This document shows positions 43,345 to 58,300 of a stretch of 64,000 nucleotides of DNA, in pieces; within the stretch, counting starts at the first letter, position 1, and each line of letters starts with the position of its first letter. The position numbers and the translations under genes were made by a program. The DNA is from Cercis canadensis (Eukaryota > Streptophyta > Magnoliopsida > Fabales > Fabaceae): contig QAOA01006013.1 in assembly GCA_003255065.1 (NCBI GenBank), positions 62,265-126,264 on the forward strand, given 5' to 3'. The notes under the pieces were generated by a model. The model had not been told where the DNA came from, did not search any database, and saw nothing but the letters and a program-made list of their open reading frames with translations.

Positions 43345-46300
43345 ATGGCGGACTCAGTGGAATTTCTCATCTCTATATCCGAGTTGGTTTCTACTGCGTC
43401 AACCAAGAAACGAGTTCGGATATTCCGTGATGAAATCCCTGCGATTTTGAATAATTCAGGTCAGCAATCATATTTGTTAATCGTATATACTATTTGCCAT
43501 TGCGACATGAAGTGTCTCCTTGAATAATTCGGACATTCTCGCGGTTACCTGTATACATTATCTTATGTTCTTAATGGATGAAGTTCACCAATACTGCAGC
43601 TGATTAGAACTTAGACGGAGTATATAGATATGTCTAAAAAAAAGTTTAGTGGAGAGCTCAGTACCAGAGGCATAACTTTCTGTAGTTAGATGATCTGGTA
43701 GCTTACTAGAAATGCCGTCTGGAGTTTTTTGAATAACTAATTCTTGCTTACCAAACAGTAAGTGTGCCGGTTACATCTTTTGAAAGTCTTTCACATGTTC
43801 TGTATCACTATTTTAGTAGGATGGTTTTTGGATAATGTTGCGCAGTATATGTTAGATTAGATATATTAATAGAAAGGTTATTTGATGGTTGAGCAAGATA
43901 TGTAATATTCAATGTACATTTATTTTGCAAAAAAATATATCAGTTGTTACTTGTGCGCCAATTGTGTATTCTATAAAGAAAGGACACGTTGTGTAGCATA
44001 CTTGTGAATAGCTTGGAGCTCCTTCTCTTTATTCATTTCTGAGTTTTTGGGAGGAGAAAGGGGCATAGGGTATTATTGGATGGGTGATTTGTTTGCAGTG
44101 GTGTGGTGTATATGAATTGAATGAAAAGCTAGGATATTGCTGCAACGTTTCCTTGCTTTGCATCTTTTATGCGATATGGATTTTTCTTTTTTGGGGGGGA
44201 GGGTTGTGTTTATTTAATCATCTTTGTGGGTTTGTACCGATGGCTTCTTTAGGAAGGTGTTATTTCATTGTTGGATTTGTAGTGGGATTGGAGATTCCCT
44301 TTTTCTTTACGTTTTAGTCTTCGATTCTAATGCTAGCTTTGCACCTCTTTTTAGCAATCTTATGTAGATGGTACACCCATTCTTGCTAATCTTCCTACTG
44401 TCTTGGAAATTAATGACTTCCAAACATACTATGTTATTGGAAAATCTATTATACAATTATCCAATATGGCATTGCTAGTACTTTTTACTTGCTTTGAAAG
44501 ACATGTGTATTTAACTTGTTAAAGGTTATTCTATACATAATTTTGTTCTGAGATCTCAATATCCATTTTGAACTATGCAGATATATCTACAGAGCTCGCC
44601 TCATCATTGATAGATATAATATTTAAAACTCTTTCAATTTACGATGATCGTAGATCAAGGAAAGCTGTGGATGATGTGATTGTAAAAGCTTTAGGTGGAA
44701 CAGTGTTCATGAAAACTTTTGCAGCAGGTCTTGTTCAGAACATGGAAAAGCAGTTGAAGTTTCAATCTCATGTAGGCTGCTACAGACTTCTCAGTTGGTC
44801 ATGCCTCCTTTTAAGCAAGAGCCAGTTTGCCACAGTTTCAAAAAATGCTTTGTGTAGAGTAGCTGTGGCCCAAGCATCTTTAATTAATATCGTCATGCAA
44901 AGATCTTTTCGTGAGCAAAGGGCTTGCAAGAAAAACTTTTTCCATTTATTTTCTCAGGTTCAGCTCAACCCTTGCTATCTTCAAGAATTGTAGCTCCATG
45001 AATTTGATCCTTTTGGTCTTCTTTTTCTTCTTTTCAACTGCAATGCATCAAAGAAATTGTTATAATATAGATATCTACATATATTTCCAGTCTCCAGATA
45101 TTTTTAAGGTATACATAGAAGAAATGAAGGATGGAAGAATCCCATACAAGGATGCTCCTGAAATGTTGTTGTTGTTACTGGAGTTCTCAAGTCGATCTGC
45201 CCCTTTGTTTGGACAATTCAAGGTGAGAATCAATGGATAACTTCTGTAGGTAGTCTGCATAAGTTTTTTGTTGGTTTGAGTTTTTTATGTTGTTATCTGT
45301 TTCCTTCTCCTAGAGTTCTAATGTAATTCTTTGCTTATCACAGCCAGCTTTTCTTGATATATATGTTAAAGCAATACTAAATGCAAAAGAAAAGCCAAGA
45401 AAGAGTCTTACTGAAGCATTTCGTCCACTTTTTTCACAAATGTCTCATGAAGATTTTCAAAATATTGTGGTCCCGTCCTCTGTTAAAATGCTGAAACGGA
45501 ACCCAGAGATTGTATTGGAGTCAGTTGGAATTCTTTTGAAGTCTGTTAACCTTGATTTGAGTAAGTATGCAACGGAAGTTCTTTCAGTAGTATTAGCACA
45601 GGCACGGCATGCAGATGAAGGGAGAAGAGATGGGGCATTAGCTATAATTAGGAGTTTGAGCCAAAAATCTAGCAATCCTGATGCTTTAGAAGCAATGTTC
45701 AATGCTGTCAAAGCTGTTATTAAAGGTATAAGTCAGCCTTAAGCGTGTGGTGTTATGATTCCCATTAAACCATTTGGAATAATTGGTTATCATGACTATT
45801 GATTGACTGGCTTGATGGTTCCTTTGAAATAATTTTTTTTTTGGTCTTCTGTGTTTCATTTTAAATAGGTTCAGAAGGAAGACTTGCGTTTCCGTACCAG
45901 AGAATTGGTTTGGTGAATGCAATACAAGAATTATCTAATGCACCAGATGGGAAATACCTCATCAATATGTCACATACAACATGTGATTTTCTTTTATCAT
46001 ACTACAAGGATGATGGTAAAGCACAATCTCTAGTTTCCCCTTTCCTTTTTTTTTTTTTTTTTTTTTTTATACTCAATTGGTTTTTCACATTATTCATTCT
46101 TAATTCAAATTAAATACTTATGAAAGAGCAGCACACACAAACTGTAAAAAGCTCTATTATCTGCAGAGTTTCTCTCCATCTCTGTTTTTGATATTCTCAA
46201 TTATATTCTTCACATGTGATGCTGATTTGTGCTGAATTCTTAACTTGAAGGAAATGAGGAGGTGAAAAGCGCAATTCTTTTGGCCATAGCGTCTTGGGCA

Positions 46301-49300
46301 GTTAGATCTGCAGATACCATTCAACTGGATTTACTTTCCTTTTTGGTTTCTGGCCTCAAAGAGAAGGAAGCTTTAAGAAGGGGTTTTTTACGTTGTCTAC
46401 ATGCTATATGCAAAAATGCAGATGCTGTCTTAAGGGTGACTACTCATGTTATCAGATAATACTGTACTCATCAATTTATTTTATATTTAGGATGACATTC
46501 ATCTCCCAACATTCTGACTCAAATATGTTTCAGATGTCTTCTTTGCTTGGCCCTCTTGTCCAACTTGTGAAAACTGGTTTTACCAAGGCAGTGCAACGTT
46601 TAGATGGCATATATGCATTGTTACTCGTTGGGAAGATAGCTGCTGTTGATATTAAAGCTGGTCTGTATCCAGTCTTCAGTTGTGTTACCTTGTGTTGTCC
46701 TTTTTTTACTAACTTGGACTTAGAGCATTGACTTTACTTCCCTTAATTTCTTTTATCATTAATTTTCAGTTGTTCTTTTAATCTGTATTTTTCCAGAGGA
46801 AACATTGGTGAAGGAAAAGATATGGTCTTTGATATCACAAAATGAACCTTCACTCCTGCCAATTTCCATGGTGATTAATGCTTTAATTTTTTATTAGCAT
46901 TTATATCCTACAATTATGATTTATCTGAAAAGGTGCCCTGCAGGCATCAAAGCTATCAGTTGAGGATTGCATGGCGTGTGTTGAGCTTCTTGAAGTGCTG
47001 CTTGTGGAACATTTGCAGCGGTAACATTTACGATGCAAAAAAGAGTACCATATTTTATGTCTTTATTATGGTCAGAGATGAGCACGTAAAATTTGTTTAC
47101 CTAAGTATGTGTTATCTACTTTATTCTGCAGAACATTAGCCAACTTCTCTGTCAGGTTGCTGTTACGGGTAAACTGCTGTGGAATGCATCAGGTTCCTTT
47201 GTTGGCATGTTAAGTTTAATTATTCACAGTGATTATTAATTTGGTGCAGTTAATGATCTTTTTTATATGCCATCCAAGTTGGGACGTTCGAAGAATGACT
47301 TACAATGTTGCTAGGAAGATTATTACTTCTGCTCCTCAATTATCTGAAGATCTTTTCATCGAATTTTCAAATTTTCTTTCTTTGGTTGGAGAGAAATTTT
47401 ATTCTTCAAAAACAAGGTATGTTGCTTTACTTGCCCTGGTTGATTGCTGCTTATTGATTAAGAGTTGAAAGAATCTTTGATTGGTGTTTTTCTTTCTTTT
47501 CTCCTTTTCTTCCCCCCCTCACCACCACCCCCACCCCCCCTCCTCTCCTTATGTGTTATCAAGGAAAAAGATACTATGAGGACAGATAAATATGACAAAG
47601 CCCTAATTACTGGTGTGATGAGCTGCTATTAGGTTAGGCTGAAATCTTAATTCTTAACTTGAAATGGATGTTTTACAAAAAGAAATCATAGAATTTCACA
47701 AATAGTTAGAATTTTCTTGGATGTTTATTGAATCAATTGTAGGTTCTCCAGCATTAATGAAAAATGTTTAAAAAATTGTAAAGGCCTGCTTTTATACGAT
47801 GTCCAAATTTCAGAAAGATACAGCTTCCACATAGTTTAGGATTGATATTTGGCTTTTGGACCTGCAAAAAGCTAAGGCTTGTGGTGCTTTCCAATTTACA
47901 AAACAAGCGTAAGAAAAGATGCCTCAGGAGGGTCAAATGGTGGTCTGGAGCGACTGGAAGGAATTGTGGGTTTAGCATCTTAAAGGACACTATCAAAACT
48001 TTTAATCTTGGATGGAACACCTGTATTACTGGCTTTCTCTGCACAGACAGAAGCTTCTACCATATTACAGAAAAGAATGCCCCTGTGGATCCTGTCGCAT
48101 GAGAAGGCTGCTGTGTGTTATAAGAATTGAATCCTTGTCCTAACCGTCTTAACTCTTCCATATAACTCCTAATGATAATGAAGTCCTATACCTGCAATCC
48201 TATGTTCTCGCAGTAGATTTCTATCATACTCATTCTTTTGTCACTCTAGTCATTATGTGTGTAAACATTTCTGTTTGCAGTGACAGTGAGAATTCTTTGG
48301 ACCCTCAAGTTCATTTTGTTCCATCTGTTGAGGTTTTGGTAAAGGCTTTACTGGTTGTGTCACCGGCAGCTCTGAAAGTTGCTCCAGATTCATTTATTGA
48401 GATAATGTTTTGTTCACATCATCCATGTGTAGTTGGCAGTGCAAAAAGAGATGCAGTGTGGAAGGTAATTATTGATTTACTTTATTCTGTGCAAGGTTTT
48501 GTAACTTCTTTTGTTATCTGAAATTTCTTTTTGCCTTGAGTAATACTGTCCTGCAAGCATAGAAACATAGCATTACATGTGAGGTCCTTGTGCATTGGCG
48601 GTAATAAAAAGAACATAAGAATATTAATAATGAATTTATGTAAGTATGTGTAAACTCTCCTATCAATGTAAAGAATTCTTAGGCAGTAGGAGGATAAGAT
48701 GGTTGATTTAATCAATCTATGTTATCATGCATGTCCTTGCAAACTTTTGGGTTGGTAAGCTGACCCTTTCCCATTATGCTTCCAGAGGCTCTCTAAGTGT
48801 CTTCAAACACATGGTTCTGATGTCATTGGTGTTGTCTCTGCTAACGTGGTGAATTTGTGCAAGGTAATTTGTGTACTACCAATCACTTCTTCATTTTTCT
48901 TTTAATGATGATAGAGTAGCTAATGCTTGGTTGAATTTGTTTGAAGGGTTGAACAGATGAGATATTTAAAATTCGCTTTATGTCATTCCATACATGCACT
49001 TATTTTTCAAATTCATACATAAAGGTTTTGGTTACATAAAGGTACTTCCTACTGCTAAGTGTTATCATGTTCTGCAGGGCTTACTAGGACCAATGGGTTT
49101 GATGAGTGCTAATCCGCTAGAACAACAGGCAGCCATATCCTTACTGTCGACCTTAATGTCCATCATTCCTGGAGATACATATTTAGAGTTTGAAAAGGTG
49201 TTTGTGTTATTTGTTTATGTGTACTTCTTTATTGTTTGGTTGCAATGTGTGAAGCATGTTATTGGTATATGACTTCTGACTAGCACATATTCCTGATGCC

Positions 49301-52300
49301 AGTATCTGGTAGATCTTCCAGAGCGTTTTTCTCATGATGTGCTTACAGAGAATGACATTCAGGTAAATGCCTCAGATATCAGTTTATATGTACTGTATAT
49401 TTGCCTTGAGAGGTCATCTACATTGGAGCCAGAAAATAGAGAATTGAACTTTTAATATTAATAGTATTCAGAAAATAGAGGGTAGATCTACAGTTCCGTA
49501 TGCTTATGGTTCCTACTTGCTCTGTTGGCCATTAATAAAATTTTATCATTCATCAAAAGTAGAATCCAATGCAGAGTAATAGAAGTTAGATTCGGACAAA
49601 GGAGGACNACTGTATATTTGGTTGAAGAGAAACTAATGCGTTTGTGGAAAAAAGTGCTTATAATGATGATATGATCCTTTGTTTTGCCTTGAGAGGTCAT
49701 CTACATTGGAGCCAGAAAAGAGAGAATTGAACTTTTAATATTAATAGTATTCAGAAAATAGAGGGTAGATCTACAGTTCCGTATGCTTATGGTTCCTACT
49801 TGCTCTGTTGGCCATTAATAAAATTTTATCATTCATCAAAAGTAGAATCCAATGCAGAGTAATAGAAGTTAGATTCGGACAAAGGAGGACTTCATGAGCA
49901 TATATCTTATTACTCTCTCCTGTATTGTAACTTGCTCCATTAAGAATTCATTTTATGTAAAACCTGTTCTATGTACTGTCTACTGATATTATGACTGTGA
50001 TGCTTTCAGTTTGTTGTTATTTACTTTTGCTGTTACTAGATGGCAGTTAGCTATTTTCTCACGTGGTTTCAGATTTTTCGCACCCCTGAAGGAATGCTTT
50101 CCACTGAGCAAGGAGTGTATGTTGCAGAGTCTGTTGCTGCTAAGAATACAAAACAAGCAAAGGGTCGCTTCCGGATGTATGATGATGAAGATGGCTTGGT
50201 ATATCTTATGTTTCTTCTTTTCTCTTTGCTCCTTTTTTACTGTTAGTTTTATTTATGCTCTGTTGTTCCTTTGACCATGACCAGGACCAGGACCATGCTC
50301 GTTCCAACCATTCAATAAAGAGAGAGCAAGTTAGCAGAGAAGTTGCTGGTGCAGGGAGAAGGGATACTTTGAAGGCAACAAAGAAGGCTGGCAAGTGTTG
50401 CTCTTGTGTTGGTTTTAATTTGTATTCTTTGGATTTGAAGTTTTCATAATCTACTCTCTTGTTGATTCTTATGCTTCATCTAGACAAAGGGAAGACAGCG
50501 AAAGTGGAGGCAAGAGAATTGCAGCTGAAGGAGGAGGCCTCTGTACGTGGTAGAGTCCGTGAAATTCAGAAAAACCTGTCTTTGATGCTAAGAGCTCTTG
50601 GAGAGATGGCCATTGCTAATCCAGTTTTTGCGCACAGTAGACTGCCTTCAATGGTATTTTCATGTTGCCTTCAATATATTACTGATTCTTTCTCATATTC
50701 AAATTTCATGATTTTTTTTGGGTTGATTTACTACCATATGTTTGGTGCTACTTGAATTGTCCTATCTTCTAAATATAAAAATGTCTATCTTATTGTCTAA
50801 TTAAATTTTAAGTGCATTTCTTTTGCCTTTTATGCTCAAAATTATTGTGATAGTGTATATTTTCTTGCTTAGTGATATATACATAAGATAATATACTATT
50901 TTGCCATGATTTCTGAGTTTAAATCTTGTATCAGGTAAAGTTTGTTGACCCTTTGTTACGATCACCTATTGTAAGTGATGAGGCCTTTGAAACCATGGTG
51001 AAGCTATCAAGATGCACTGCTCCTCCGCTATGTGAGTGGGCCCTTGACATTTCCACTGCTTTACGCTTAGTTGTGACTGATGAAGTTCACATTCTGTTGG
51101 ATCTGATTCCGTCCATTGGGGAAGAGGAAGTCAATGAAAGGCCATCCATTGGCCTTTTTGAGCGAATATTGATTGGTTTATCCACTTCTTGTAAATCTGG
51201 ACCACTTCCTGTAGATTCTTTTACTTTTGTTTTTCCAGTAAGTAATTCTACTTTCTACATGCAATTTAATCAGTTGACTAACAGTTCATTGAGGTTTATA
51301 TCTTTCTAATTCTGTTATTCTTGTTAGATAATGGAGCGAATTCTTTTGTGCTCAAAGAAAACAAAATTTCATGATGATGTGCTTCGGATACTTTATTTAC
51401 ACCTGGATCCCCATCTACCACTCCCTAGAATTCGAATGTTATCGGTAACATCTCCAACATTTCATACTTGCTCGAACACAGAAGCTCTTCTGTCTTGATT
51501 TGCAGTCTCTGTCTCTCTCCTTCTTCTTATTTTACCAATTGCTTTCAATTTGGTTAATATTCTTTTTAGTAGGTTCTTTGTTTCTTTTAAATAGAAAATG
51601 AAGATTCATTGGGAAAAGTTTCTTTTGGTAGGTTCTTTACCATGTCCTTGGTGTTGTTCCACCTTATCAAGGATCAATTGGACCTGCCTTAAATGAGCTG
51701 AGTCTTGGTTTGCAACCTGATGAAGTTGCAGCTGTATGTGTGCTCAATTCTTTTTGCCTTGCTCTTTCTCTCTCAGCATGTGTTTAAAATGCTTATGCTC
51801 TCTCAATTTGCTAATATTCAGGCTCTTTATGGAGTTTATGCAAAGGATGTTCATGTAAGAATGGCTTGCTTGAATGCTGTCAAATGCATTCCTGCTGTTG
51901 CCAATCGTTCCCTCTCTGAGAATGTTGAGGTTGCAACAAGTATATGGATTGCTTTACATGATCCAGAAAAGGTTCGGCTTTTTTAAAACTCCATTTTGTA
52001 TCATTTTCATTTAATGCTTCTTAACTCCATATTAGAGAGCTCATAAACTATATATATATCTATTTTAATCATTCCAGTTGGTTGCTGAAGCAGCAGAGGA
52101 CATATGGGATCACTATGGGTTTGACTTTGGAACTGACTATTCAGGACTTTTCAGAGCTCTTTCTCATGTTAACTACAATGTCCGCTTGGCAGCTGCAGAA
52201 GCATTAGCTGCTGCCTTGGACGAATACCCAGATTCTATACAGGTAAGGTTGATTTATAATTTTTTACTGCATAGCTGTGTATTTTCCTCATGTTTTGCTA

Positions 52301-55300
52301 ATAATTTTCAGGAGTCACTTTCAACTTTATTTTCATTGTATATTCGTGATATGGGTATTGGAGATGACAACATTGATGCTGGTTGGCTGGGTAGGCAAGG
52401 AATAGCATTAGCGCTACATTCTGCTGCTGATGTGTTGAGAACAAAAGACCTGCCTGTTGTTATGACATTTCTAATATCAAGAGCACTGGTAATTTTCACT
52501 GATTTTTTATTACTTTTGCTAGAGATTTGAATCTAAAACCTAATTCCCTGCTCAGTTGCTCATCTCCAGATCTAAGGCATGGGTACAGTTATGTTTTGCA
52601 TTGTTTGCCTCAAACATGATAACTTTCCTCAAGTGTGATAATTAAAGTTGCTTTAATATGTCATATTACCTATTGTAAATAACAAAAATGGTTCATTGTG
52701 TTTCTATCTCCCAACATAGTGTGTACTTGTTCATGTTTCACATGGTTGGACATGATGAATTTCATGTTCTTTGGGTTAAATTTGCTACTGGCAATATTTA
52801 TCTGCTGCTAATGGGAGAATAACATTTCATTATTTGGATAATTTTGATTTGCAGGCTGATCCTAATGCAGATGTTAGAGGCAGAATGATTAATGCTGGTA
52901 TCATGATTATTGATAAGCATGGGAAAGATAATGTCTCATTGTTATTTCCAATCTTTGAGAACTACTTAAACAAAACTGTGAGTTCCTTCTCTGATTGGAC
53001 ACACATCTGCTGAATACTCTTCTTAGATTACTTTTTGTGTGTAGATACCAGGCACTTGTTAAATGGTAATTATCTGGACAAGCTAAGGTGGGCCTGTGTT
53101 TTGTCCATGCTTATGGGCCTGAGGGCTTTTGCAGGAGACGGCGTGATATTGATAAACCATTCTTGGTCATAACCTAACAGCTTAAGCTTTTGGGGGGATT
53201 GGTTCCTTGTCAAGATTAATATATTTGTGTAGGTTTCTTATTTGATCTATTTCATTTTATTAGGCATCAGATGAAGAAAAATACGACTTGGTTCGTGAGG
53301 GTGTGGTTATTTTTACTGGTGCTCTGGCAAAACACTTGGCAAAGGTCAGTATTAAAATCTCATTCCTTGTTTTTGGTAGCTTGGGCATTTTTGAAATTCC
53401 AGTTTAATGTTTGTCTTCCTGTTTTTGCACAGGATGATCCTAAAGTTCATGCGGTTGTGGACAAATTGTTGGATGTTTTAAACACTCCTTCTGAAGCTGT
53501 TCAACGGGCAGTCTCAATGTGTCTATCTCCATTAATGCAATCAAAACAAGTATGTGTGAGAATCATGGTAATTAATATCTGATGTTTCATTCCACTCTAA
53601 TGCTGGTGCCCCAGAGCATTATATATAAATAAGATCTTGACAGAATGGTAATCCTTAAATTGCATCTGCAGTTGTTTTTGGTCCTGCAGTTCTTGCTATT
53701 TTTTCCCTGGTTAAATGTCTACCATGTAATATTGCAGTATGCACATCTTGAAGAATGTTATTTGGTGCTAAATTTCATTATTGTTATTTCAATATAATTC
53801 ATGTGCTTGTTCAGGAGTATTTCTCCTGCTGAAAATGATAGTGAAACCATTTGTAAACTCTTGCAGAATAATTCATGTTGTTATTCAAGACTATTTCATC
53901 TTGCTGAAAGTATTAAGTTTGCTCTATTAGGGTACCTCTCTATCCTTGACATTGACTGACGTGGATTTTTTCTTGACTTGTTAACTATTGTATCAGGATG
54001 ATGCAGCAGCTCTTGTTACTCGGCTGTTGGATCGGATGATGAAAAGTGATAAATATGGGGAACGTCGTGGGGCAGCTTTTGGACTTGCTGGAGTTGTCAA
54101 AGGATTTGGCATTTCTTGCTTGAAGAAGTATAGGATTGTAATTTTACTCCAAGAGGGTCTTGCTGACAGGTCGGAGATAGTTTTGTTTGTACAATTTCCA
54201 GTCCTTCTGCTGTACCTCAGTAGTCCCCTAAGTAACCTGTTTTTCTATATCTTTAATCTCCACCTGTTTTATAAGATCCTTGTGGTATGGAATGCTTGTG
54301 CACTAATTTCTGATCATATCTAAAGACTCTGGTGTTAGTTGTTATAGCTGTAATAACTTGTACTCATGGCCTTAAGTGGTGTAATGCTGCTTAAGCCATG
54401 CAGTTTATGTCATTTTTTAATCAGAGATAGATTTTTGAACATATCATGGGAGAATCCTATTATTTTCCAAGTCATGAGTCATTTACTTTAATACTAGTAA
54501 AATGGGCTCAAATTTACCTTCAGTAATGTTAAATTTCTTCTCAACTGCAGGAACTCAGCCAAATCTCGGGAAGGGGCTTTACTTGGTTTTGAATGCCTTT
54601 GCGAAACACTTGGAAGACTGTTTGAACCGTATGTTGATGAGTATTTTAGTCCCAAAGGGCCAAAAGTAATTGATGCTCATAGTGGTTTCATTCTGTGTGG
54701 TTTGTTTCAGGTATGTGATTCAGATGTTACCATTACTTTTGGTGTCATTCTCTGATCAAGTTGTTGCAGTTCGTGATGCTGCTGAATGTGCGGCGCGTGC
54801 AATGATGTCTCAACTTAGTGCTCAAGGAGTAAAGCTTGTCCTTCCATCTCTTCTGAAGGTAATATAACCTTGCATATCGTTGGTTCATTATGATTGACAA
54901 TACATGTTGTCAGATAAGTAAGTTTCAGTATCAATTATTTCATAACTATGCTATTTGCAGGGTCTTGAAGATAAAGCTTGGAGGACAAAACAAAGTAGTG
55001 TTCAACTGCTTGGTGCTATGGCTTACTGTGCTCCCCAACAGTTGTCTCAGTGCCTCCCAAAAATTGTACCAAAACTGACCGAGGTATTAGATGAAGCAAA
55101 CTTGAAATGTCACCTATAAATTTCTTGTAATCTATTGGTTGTGCTGCCTTAATCCTTGTCTACGTTTCCAGGTTTTAACTGATACCCATCCTAAAGTCCA
55201 GTCAGCTGGGCAAATGGCCCTTCAACAGGTTGGTCTTGGATTTTGAGCTGTCCATTGCTTTTGATTTCTGTATGTGACTATTATTTTGCTTTATTTTTCA

Positions 55301-58300
55301 TTTTTTTTTTCCGTTTATGTTTGCTTTTTTAGGTTGGGAGCGTAATAAAGAATCCAGAAATATCTTCTCTTGTCCCTACTCTTCTTATGGGCCTTACTGA
55401 TCCCAATGAGCACACAAAATATTCCCTTGATATTCTTCTTCAAGTAAGGCTTATTGCATGGACCTTGCTGAGTTTGTTCAGTTTTATGTTTTGTTGACTA
55501 AATTTCTTTTTATTGGTTGCAGACAACTTTTGTTAATTCAATAGATGCCCCTTCACTTGCATTATTGGTACCTATAGTGCATAGAGGACTAAGGGAGAGG
55601 AGTGCTGAAACTAAGAAGAAGGCAGCACAAATAGTTGGAAACATGTGTTCCTTGGTTACTGAACCAAAGGATATGATTCCATATATAGGATTGCTGCTTC
55701 CTGAAGTAAAAAAGGTAGTTTTACACCATAGCTTTTACATTTTTGTGTTGGCCTTTTCTCACTCCCTTGTGCACATCATAAGAGCAGGTTCTTGTGGACC
55801 CAATCCCTGAAGTTCGGTCAGTTGCAGCTAGGGCCATTGGATCCCTTATTAGGGGGATGGGTGAAGAAAACTTCCCGGATCTTGTCCCATGGTTATTTGA
55901 TACACTTAAGTCTGATAATAGTAACGTTGAACGCTCTGGGGCTGCTCAAGGCTTGAGTGAGGTCAGACTTTTCCTTTCCTAAGTTCTACCTTATAACTTC
56001 AGTGTTAGTTTATTAGTTGGAATATCATGAAGTTTGATATGGTGTCTGATTTTGATATGTCACATTACAAGCCATAATGACAAACCTGTGACATATGAAT
56101 TAATTGAATGTGGTTAGTTTTATTGGGAGAGAAACTTGATCATACAGGTCATGGTAGAAAATTGGATAAATAAAATATAATAAGTAAAATTAGGAAAACA
56201 ATAGAATTGTTCATCTGACCTGGGACACTAAAAATGTAACACGATTTATTTTTGTTGTTGTTTTTTGTGCTACACTCCAGGTCTTAGCTGCGCTTGCCAT
56301 TGAATACTTTGAGCATGTACTTCCTGATGTTATTCGGAATTGTTCCCATCAAAAAGCGTCCGTACGGGATGGATACTTAACACTGTTCAAGGTAACACAT
56401 TAAAGGTCTATTGGCTTCCACAATTAGAAAGGTCATATTCACAAGCAGTGCTTAATCACTTTTCCATGGAATTTTGTTTTTTAGTATTTGCCAAGGTCAT
56501 TAGGTGTCCAGTTCCAAAAGTATCTCCAACAGGTTTTGCCTGCTATCCTAGATGGTGAGCATATTATTTTCTTTAGTATGCTTTATCTGCTGTATTCCTG
56601 TCATCAGGCTAATATTTTCTGGATGTAATGTCTTCCATTTCCTTTATAGGTCTTGCTGATGAGAACGAATCTGTACGTGATGCTGCCCTTGGGGCTGGCC
56701 ATGTCCTGGTTGAGCATTATGCAACAACGTATGTTCCCATTTGATTTTAATGTTACATGCTTGATCTTTGCTTATGATTGGAAGATGTTGCCCTAACAAA
56801 CAGAAATTGGATTCTTTGGATTGTTCTGATTCAAAGTGTCATATGATTTTGAAAGGTATTTGACAATATCACATGCAGGAGTGTCTATATTGATGAACTG
56901 TTAAATTATTGGTGTTCTAGTTATTGCTAAAGACTAATTTTGTATATATGATGTCTGTCTTAAGTTGGGATGGCCAAAAATATACTTGAATGGGGTGCCA
57001 TAAATAGTTTCTTTTTCCTACAGGTCTTTACCTCTGCTCCTTCCAGCTGTAGAAGATGGCATTTTTAATGATAATTGGCGTATTCGACAGAGCTCGGTCG
57101 AATTGTTGGGTGATCTCTTATTCAAAGTATGGGCTGCTCAGTCATCTACTTCTCTTTCATAGATCTTCATTTGATATACTCATGAAATCTGTACTTCATT
57201 CAGGTTGCTGGAACTTCTGGTAAAGCTTTGCTTGAGGGTGGTAGTGATGATGAAGGTGCTAGTACTGAGGCACATGGCCGTGCTATCATTGAGGTTCTCG
57301 GAAGGGATAAACGTAATGAAGTACTCGCAGCATTGTATATGGTTAGAGCTGACGTTAGTTTGTCAGTTCGTCAGGTAATTATTTCCACATTTACTCCTAT
57401 TATTTTTTTTTTTTATATAAGCTGATGTAATTTCTTGTTTCACTTGTTATGTTGTTTTGTTTAGTTTAGGAAGATTTCTTGCCTTACTTCTTCTTACTCT
57501 TATTTTCCTTTATTAAATTGTCTTTTTATCAAGAATGGTATTAGTTATTTCCTTTTCTGGGAATATTTGTAATGTACATAAAAATGCTTCTTTTGTCAGG
57601 CTGCATTACATGTGTGGAAAACTATTGTTGCAAATACTCCGAAGACTCTTAAGGAAATTATGCCAGTTCTGATGGATACTCTAATTACATCCCTTGCTTC
57701 ATCATCATCTGAAAGGCGGCAGGTTTGCACTTATATTTTGTGTCAATCTATCTTTATGCCACAGCCTGCAGACTGTGTCACAATTACTGATTCTTGTGTA
57801 GGTTGCCGGACGATCTCTGGGTGAGCTTGTCAGGAAGCTTGGTGAGCGAGTACTTCCTTTGATAATCCCAATTTTATCCCAGGGGCTGAATGACACAGAA
57901 AGCAGCAGAAGACAGGTAATAAGTGGTTTTGGTGGTTTTTTTTTGGATTAAATATCTACATTGCTAGGTTAAATGATCAATAGCTCATATCCTGTCTTTT
58001 GATGCAATTGTTGCAATCCCATTGGTTGATAGGGGGTCTGTGTTGGTCTGAGTGAAGTGATGGCAAGTGCTGGTAAGAGTCAGTTATTGAGTTTCATGGA
58101 TGATCTCATCCCCACCATTCGGACTGCCCTTTGTGATAGGTATGTCCAGTTCAATTCTGATTTCATTGCTATTGGATTGTTTAGATGTTGTTATAAGATA
58201 ATTATATGGATATATTTACAGTGTGCTTGAGGTTCGCGAATCAGCAGGCTTAGCTTTCAGCACTCTTTATAAGGTTGCACTGTTTATAATCTCTTGGTGC

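Noticed and set aside
47842-48102. Plus-strand ORF of 86 codons in GCN1 intron 11
   Set aside because: Exons 11 and 12 join in the correct phase without it, and its sequence does not fit the HEAT-repeat protein.
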